DNA of 8,971 nucleotides from Bacillota bacterium (GTDB taxonomy: Bacteria > Bacillota_A > Clostridia > Clostridiales > Clostridiaceae). The notes beneath the pieces are model-generated. The model saw only the letters and a program-made list of their open reading frames with translations, was not told the origin of the DNA and ran no database searches. Position numbers and translations under genes: made by a program. The stretch covers positions 1 to 8,971 of the forward strand of contig JAKBFR010000100.1 of the NCBI GenBank assembly GCA_021837545.1, given 5' to 3'. This document shows, piece by piece, positions 5,790-8,971 of the stretch; positions within the stretch are counted from its first letter, which is position 1; every line of letters begins with the position of its first letter.

Positions 5790-7069
5790 AGTATTTCCTC
5801 CCCTAGGATGAAACTTGCAATTTCTTCTTTTGTAGGCACCTTTATATCATCCGGTACATTTTGGCCTATAGTTATAAAATTAACTGGCCTATTAGAAATC
5901 TTTGATATATTATATAAAGATCCATATACAGTAGTTTCATCGAGTTTTGTAATAATAATATTATCATATTCAAGTTCTGCATAACCTTTTAATATACTCT
6001 TTATATCACTATTTTTCGTAGTAGCACTTATTACCATGTTTACATGATTTGGATTCGCCTTTTGAACAAAAGCTCTAAGCTCTGAAATTTGCATTGCATT
6101 CTTGCTACTTCTTCCTGTAGTATCTATAAGTACAATCTCACAATCTTTCATCTTTTCAATGGCTTCTTCCATTTCTTTCATAGTGATAACAACTTCAAAA
6201 GGAATATTCATTATTTCAGCATAAGTTTTAAGTTGCTCTACAGCTCCAATTCTATATGTATCTACTGTTATTAATCCAACTTTCTTTTTCTCAACAAGAG
6301 CAAGCCTTCCCGCAAGTTTTGCTATAGTAGTAGTTTTTCCAACCCCAGTTGGTCCTACTAATACAACACGTCCACTTAAACCTTGTCTAGATACCAATAT
6401 ATCTTTTTCAAAAACATCCCTTAAGGCTTCTGTTTCGTCATTAATTTCATTACAATTTTCCTTTACTACTTTCACAATTTCATCTTGAAATTCTTCATCA
6501 ATCTCTAAATTCTTTAATTTTTCTTTTAAATAATCAGTTGATTTTTCTTTGTATGGCGTACTATCTATTACTTTGTTAAATAAATTTTTTAATTCACTAA
6601 CTTCTTTATGTATAGCTTCTATATTGGAATCTTCTATCTTCTTATGTTCTTCCTCTATATTAACTTTAGAAACCTCTTTTTCTATATTGGAATTATGTTC
6701 AAATATTTTACTATTTAATGTTTCAGACTTTTCAGTTTCTTTTAATTTTACTGGTTCTCCTACAACTGATATTTCATCTTGCATCATTTTTCTGATACTT
6801 TGTAAAGAATTCTTGAATTCCTCATCTCTATCAAAATAATTTTTATCTTGATTAGAATTATTTCTATCTTGATTAAAGTTATTTTTTTCTTGATTAGATA
6901 AATTTTCAACTGCTGCTGTAACCTCAATTACTTTTTTTGAAAATAATCCTTTTATACCTGACTTTCTAACTTTTCTTTGGCTTATTATAATAGCATCTTT
7001 TCCTAGTTCATATCTAATGCGAGTCAAACCTTCATTCATGTTTTTTACAAGATATTTTTTTATAATCAT
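5783..7069 (-). CDS. flhF: Flagellar biosynthesis SRP-family GTPase FlhF
   Basis: Third SRP-type GTPase, alongside Ffh and FtsY; localises new flagella at the membrane. It has 428 residues. An N-terminal basic B domain (1-50) starts MIIKKYLVKNMNEGLTRIR. A charged linker spans about 55-160, the N domain about 165-230, and the G domain about 233-428. GTP motifs: GPTGVGKTT (239-247), DTYRIGAVEQL (270-280), DTTGR (316-320), TKLD (374-377) and GQ near 402-403. All are intact. The ATG directly follows the flhA stop TAG with no gap, and the ribosome site is weak (GGAG about 14 bases upstream), so it probably depends on translation from flhA. The linker contains tandem 7-residue repeats (56-83) rich in Asn, Gln and Lys, which is unusual. 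The G domain ends GEEILC with no extra tail. Confidence 0.95.
   Translation of the reverse strand: MIIKKYLVKNMNEGLTRIRYELGKDAIIISQRKVRKSGIKGLFSKKVIEVTAAVENLSNQEKNNFNQDRNNSNQDKNYFDRDEEFKNSLQSIRKMMQDEISVVGEPVKLKETEKSETLNSKIFEHNSNIEKEVSKVNIEEEHKKIEDSNIEAIHKEVSELKNLFNKVIDSTPYKEKSTDYLKEKLKNLEIDEEFQDEIVKVVKENCNEINDETEALRDVFEKDILVSRQGLSGRVVLVGPTGVGKTTTIAKLAGRLALVEKKKVGLITVDTYRIGAVEQLKTYAEIMNIPFEVVITMKEMEEAIEKMKDCEIVLIDTTGRSSKNAMQISELRAFVQKANPNHVNMVISATTKNSDIKSILKGYAELEYDNIIITKLDETTVYGSLYNISKISNRPVNFITIGQNVPDDIKVPTKEEIASFILGEEILC
6821..6904 (-). repeat. In-frame 21-bp tandem repeat inside flhF
   Basis: Three 21-bp units (6842-6904) carry the same core TCTTGATTA (plus strand) starting at 6846, 6867 and 6888, exactly 21 bases apart. 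A fourth, weaker unit (6821-6841) follows in the coding direction. They encode NLSNQEK, NNFNQDR, NNSNQDK and NYFDRDE, residues 56-83 of FlhF. This is in the non-conserved linker after the B domain. Because the unit length is a multiple of three, copy number can change without breaking the frame. Confidence 0.85.
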
Positions 7070-8971
7070 CTATATTCTTACGACTCCTTCACTATTAATT
7101 TGAACATCATTTGGTACTTCATTTAAAGAAATTACCATAATATGAGGAAATACCATTTCTATTAATTTCCTAAATACACATCTTATATTTGGAGAAACCA
7201 ATATAATTGGTTGATTATTGTAAAAATAAACTGATTCCACAGTATTTTTTATACCTGTAAGTATTTTAGTAGTTGTATCTGGATCTACTGTTGGAAAAGA
7301 ACCTTGAACAGATTTTTGGGTATTATTCGCTATTATGTCTTCTATATTAGGATCTAATGTTACTAATGTAATTTTCTTATCTTCATCAACCACCTGATTG
7401 CAAATAGTTCTAGCTAAGGCAAATCTAACATATTCAGTTAAAACCTCTAAATCTCTAGTATTTCTAGAATTATCAGCTAAAGATTCCATTATCGTAACAA
7501 TATCTTTAATTGGAACCTTTTCTCTAAGTAAATTTTGTAATACCTTTTGAAGTTCCCCAATGGATAACAAGTCCGGTATAAGCTCTTCAACAACTGCACT
7601 ATATTTTTCTTTTGCATTCTCAACAATAAGCTTAACTTCTTGTCTTCCGAGCAATTCATAAGAATGGCTTTTTATAGTTTCAGTTAAATGAGTCACCATA
7701 ACTGTTGTTGGATCAACTACTGTTAAACCTTTAATTTCCGCTTCTTCTCTTTGATCCTTATTTATCCAAACTGCTGGAAGCCCAAATGTTGGTTCAATTG
7801 TCTTTATACCTGGTATATCTGAATTTTCTCCAGTTGGATCCATGCAAAGTAGCATACTTGGCATTAATTCTGAAGAAACGACCATTGTACCTCTAATTTT
7901 TATTATGTATTCATTAGTCTTAAGTTGAAGATTATCTCTAATTCTTATAGGCTGAACAACAATTCCCATTTCTATAGCACACTGTCTTCGAACAGATGCA
8001 ATTCTTTGGAGTAAATCTCCTCCTGATGCTTCATCTGCAAGTGGTATAAGACCATATCCTATTTCAACTTCCATTGATTCTACAGAAATTAAGTTCATAA
8101 CATTTTCTGGTTCTTTTCGTTCAGATTGAATAATCTCCTCTTCTTCTGATACAAATTCCCTCTCTTCTTTAACTGCTGCCTCTTTATAAAGTAAATAAGT
8201 TAATCCTCCCATAGCTATAGAAGCTATAAAAAATGGAGGCTTAGGCATACCCGGTACAAGGCCCAAAAACAGCATTAAACCACTTGCAATTCCTGTAGCA
8301 ACTGGGAAAGCTGTTAATTGTGTTGATAAAGTATCTCCAAAATTATCCGCACTTCCTGAACGTGTAACTAAAATACCTGATGCTGTTGATATAAGTAGAG
8401 CTGGAACTTGGCTTACAAGCCCATCACCAACAGTTAAAATAACATAAGTTTGAGCTGCTTGAGCTGCACTCATATTTTTTTGCAATACGCCTATTATAAT
8501 ACCAGCTATTATATTTATAATTGTAATAATAATACCCGCTATTGCATCACCTTTAACAAACTTAGATGCACCATCCATAGATCCATAAAAATCCGCTTCT
8601 GATTGGAGGTCCTGTCTTCTCTTTTTAGCTTGAACTTCATCAATCATTCCTGAATTTAAATCTGCATCAATACTCATTTGTTTTCCTGGCATAGCATCAA
8701 GTGTAAATCTAGCTGATACTTCTGCAACTCTTCCAGCACCATTTGTAATAACCATAAATTGTATTACTACTATAATTAAAAATATAACAATACCAACTAC
8801 ATAGTTTCCACGTATAACGAAATTACCAAAGGCAGTAATAATAGTCCCTGCATCTGCCTCTGTAAGTATTAATCTTGTCGAAGATATGTTAAGTGCTAAT
8901 CTAAATAATGTTGTAACCAGCAACAATGTAGGGAATACTGAAAGTTGTAATACACTGGTTGTAAACATTGT
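7070..8971 (-). CDS. flhA: Flagellar export-gate protein FlhA (5' end outside the window)
   Basis: Integral membrane protein of the flagellar type III export gate; it couples proton flow to export and receives substrate-chaperone complexes. The visible 633 codons stay open to the window edge, and family members have about 680-700 residues, so some 50-60 N-terminal residues are missing. Numbering from the first visible Met (8968): membrane segments lie at about 8-30, 45-75, 142-162, 180-202, 220-240 and 245-262. The FHIPEP signature region is GAGRVAEVSARFTLDAMPGK (78-97), with the conserved loop acid pair in SIDADL (99-104). After an acidic linker (268-290) comes the large cytoplasmic domain to residue 632, which ends NEVPNDVQINSEGVVRI. 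It abuts flhF with no spacer. The Met at 8968 is internal, because conserved family sequence precedes it and the codon before it (ACA) is still open. Nothing seems degraded. Confidence 0.96.
   Translation of the reverse strand, partial: TMFTTSVLQLSVFPTLLLVTTLFRLALNISSTRLILTEADAGTIITAFGNFVIRGNYVVGIVIFLIIVVIQFMVITNGAGRVAEVSARFTLDAMPGKQMSIDADLNSGMIDEVQAKKRRQDLQSEADFYGSMDGASKFVKGDAIAGIIITIINIIAGIIIGVLQKNMSAAQAAQTYVILTVGDGLVSQVPALLISTASGILVTRSGSADNFGDTLSTQLTAFPVATGIASGLMLFLGLVPGMPKPPFFIASIAMGGLTYLLYKEAAVKEEREFVSEEEEIIQSERKEPENVMNLISVESMEVEIGYGLIPLADEASGGDLLQRIASVRRQCAIEMGIVVQPIRIRDNLQLKTNEYIIKIRGTMVVSSELMPSMLLCMDPTGENSDIPGIKTIEPTFGLPAVWINKDQREEAEIKGLTVVDPTTVMVTHLTETIKSHSYELLGRQEVKLIVENAKEKYSAVVEELIPDLLSIGELQKVLQNLLREKVPIKDIVTIMESLADNSRNTRDLEVLTEYVRFALARTICNQVVDEDKKITLVTLDPNIEDIIANNTQKSVQGSFPTVDPDTTTKILTGIKNTVESVYFYNNQPIILVSPNIRCVFRKLIEMVFPHIMVISLNEVPNDVQINSEGVVRI

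Noticed and set aside
6089..6274. Plus-strand 61-codon open frame
   Set aside because: Antisense to the conserved FlhF GTPase domain; composition follows from the codons on the other strand.
6549..6839. Plus-strand 96-codon open frame
   Set aside because: Antisense to the FlhF linker; its hydrophobic look reflects Glu/Lys-rich codons read in reverse.
8966..8968. ATG as the true start of flhA
   Set aside because: The frame continues upstream to the window edge, and the following sequence matches an internal part of FlhA, so this Met is internal.

Overview
The window looks like a chromosomal segment of a low-GC Firmicute, most probably a Clostridium sensu stricto relative. The reasons are the strong A/T bias, AGGAGG-type ribosome binding sites, frequent TTG/GTG starts, and a gene order (flhA-flhF-flhG-PilZ-sigma28-coiled-coil protein-FlgF/FlgG) typical of clostridial late flagellar operons. 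The species cannot be fixed from sequence reading alone. Every gene reads on the minus strand, so transcription runs from the right end of the window to the left.

Layout in transcription order: flhA (8971-7070, 5' end outside the window) abuts flhF (7069-5783), which overlaps flhG (5789-4929). Twelve bases later comes a YcgR-type PilZ protein (4916-4275). A 207-bp gap holds a strongly structured element (about 4127-4270) before the sigma-28 gene fliA (4067-3339). A second gap (3338-3234) consists almost wholly of 7-bp repeats in inverted arrangement. It is followed by a SwrB-like membrane/coiled-coil protein (3233-2628), a small membrane protein with no ATG/GTG start (2631 or 2592 to 2434), and two flagellar rod paralogs (2432-1662 and 1643-876). 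The operon ends in a 21-bp perfect hairpin terminator (816-861). A separate promoter (743-771) then drives a CBS/DRTGG-type manganese inorganic pyrophosphatase gene (701 to beyond position 1).

How the genes fit together: FlhA is the export-gate protein. FlhF and FlhG are the paired GTPase and MinD-like ATPase that set flagellar position and number. The PilZ protein probably links cyclic-di-GMP to motility. FliA switches on late genes such as flagellin. The SwrB-like protein sits directly after the sigma gene, as SwrB follows sigD in Bacillus. The two rod proteins build the distal rod through which FlhA-dependent export occurs. No chemotaxis genes lie between flhG and fliA, unlike Bacillus.

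The genes themselves are ordinary. The less explained material is the structured element between the PilZ gene and fliA, the heptad inverted repeat after fliA, the small gene without a normal start codon, and an in-frame 21-bp tandem repeat inside flhF.
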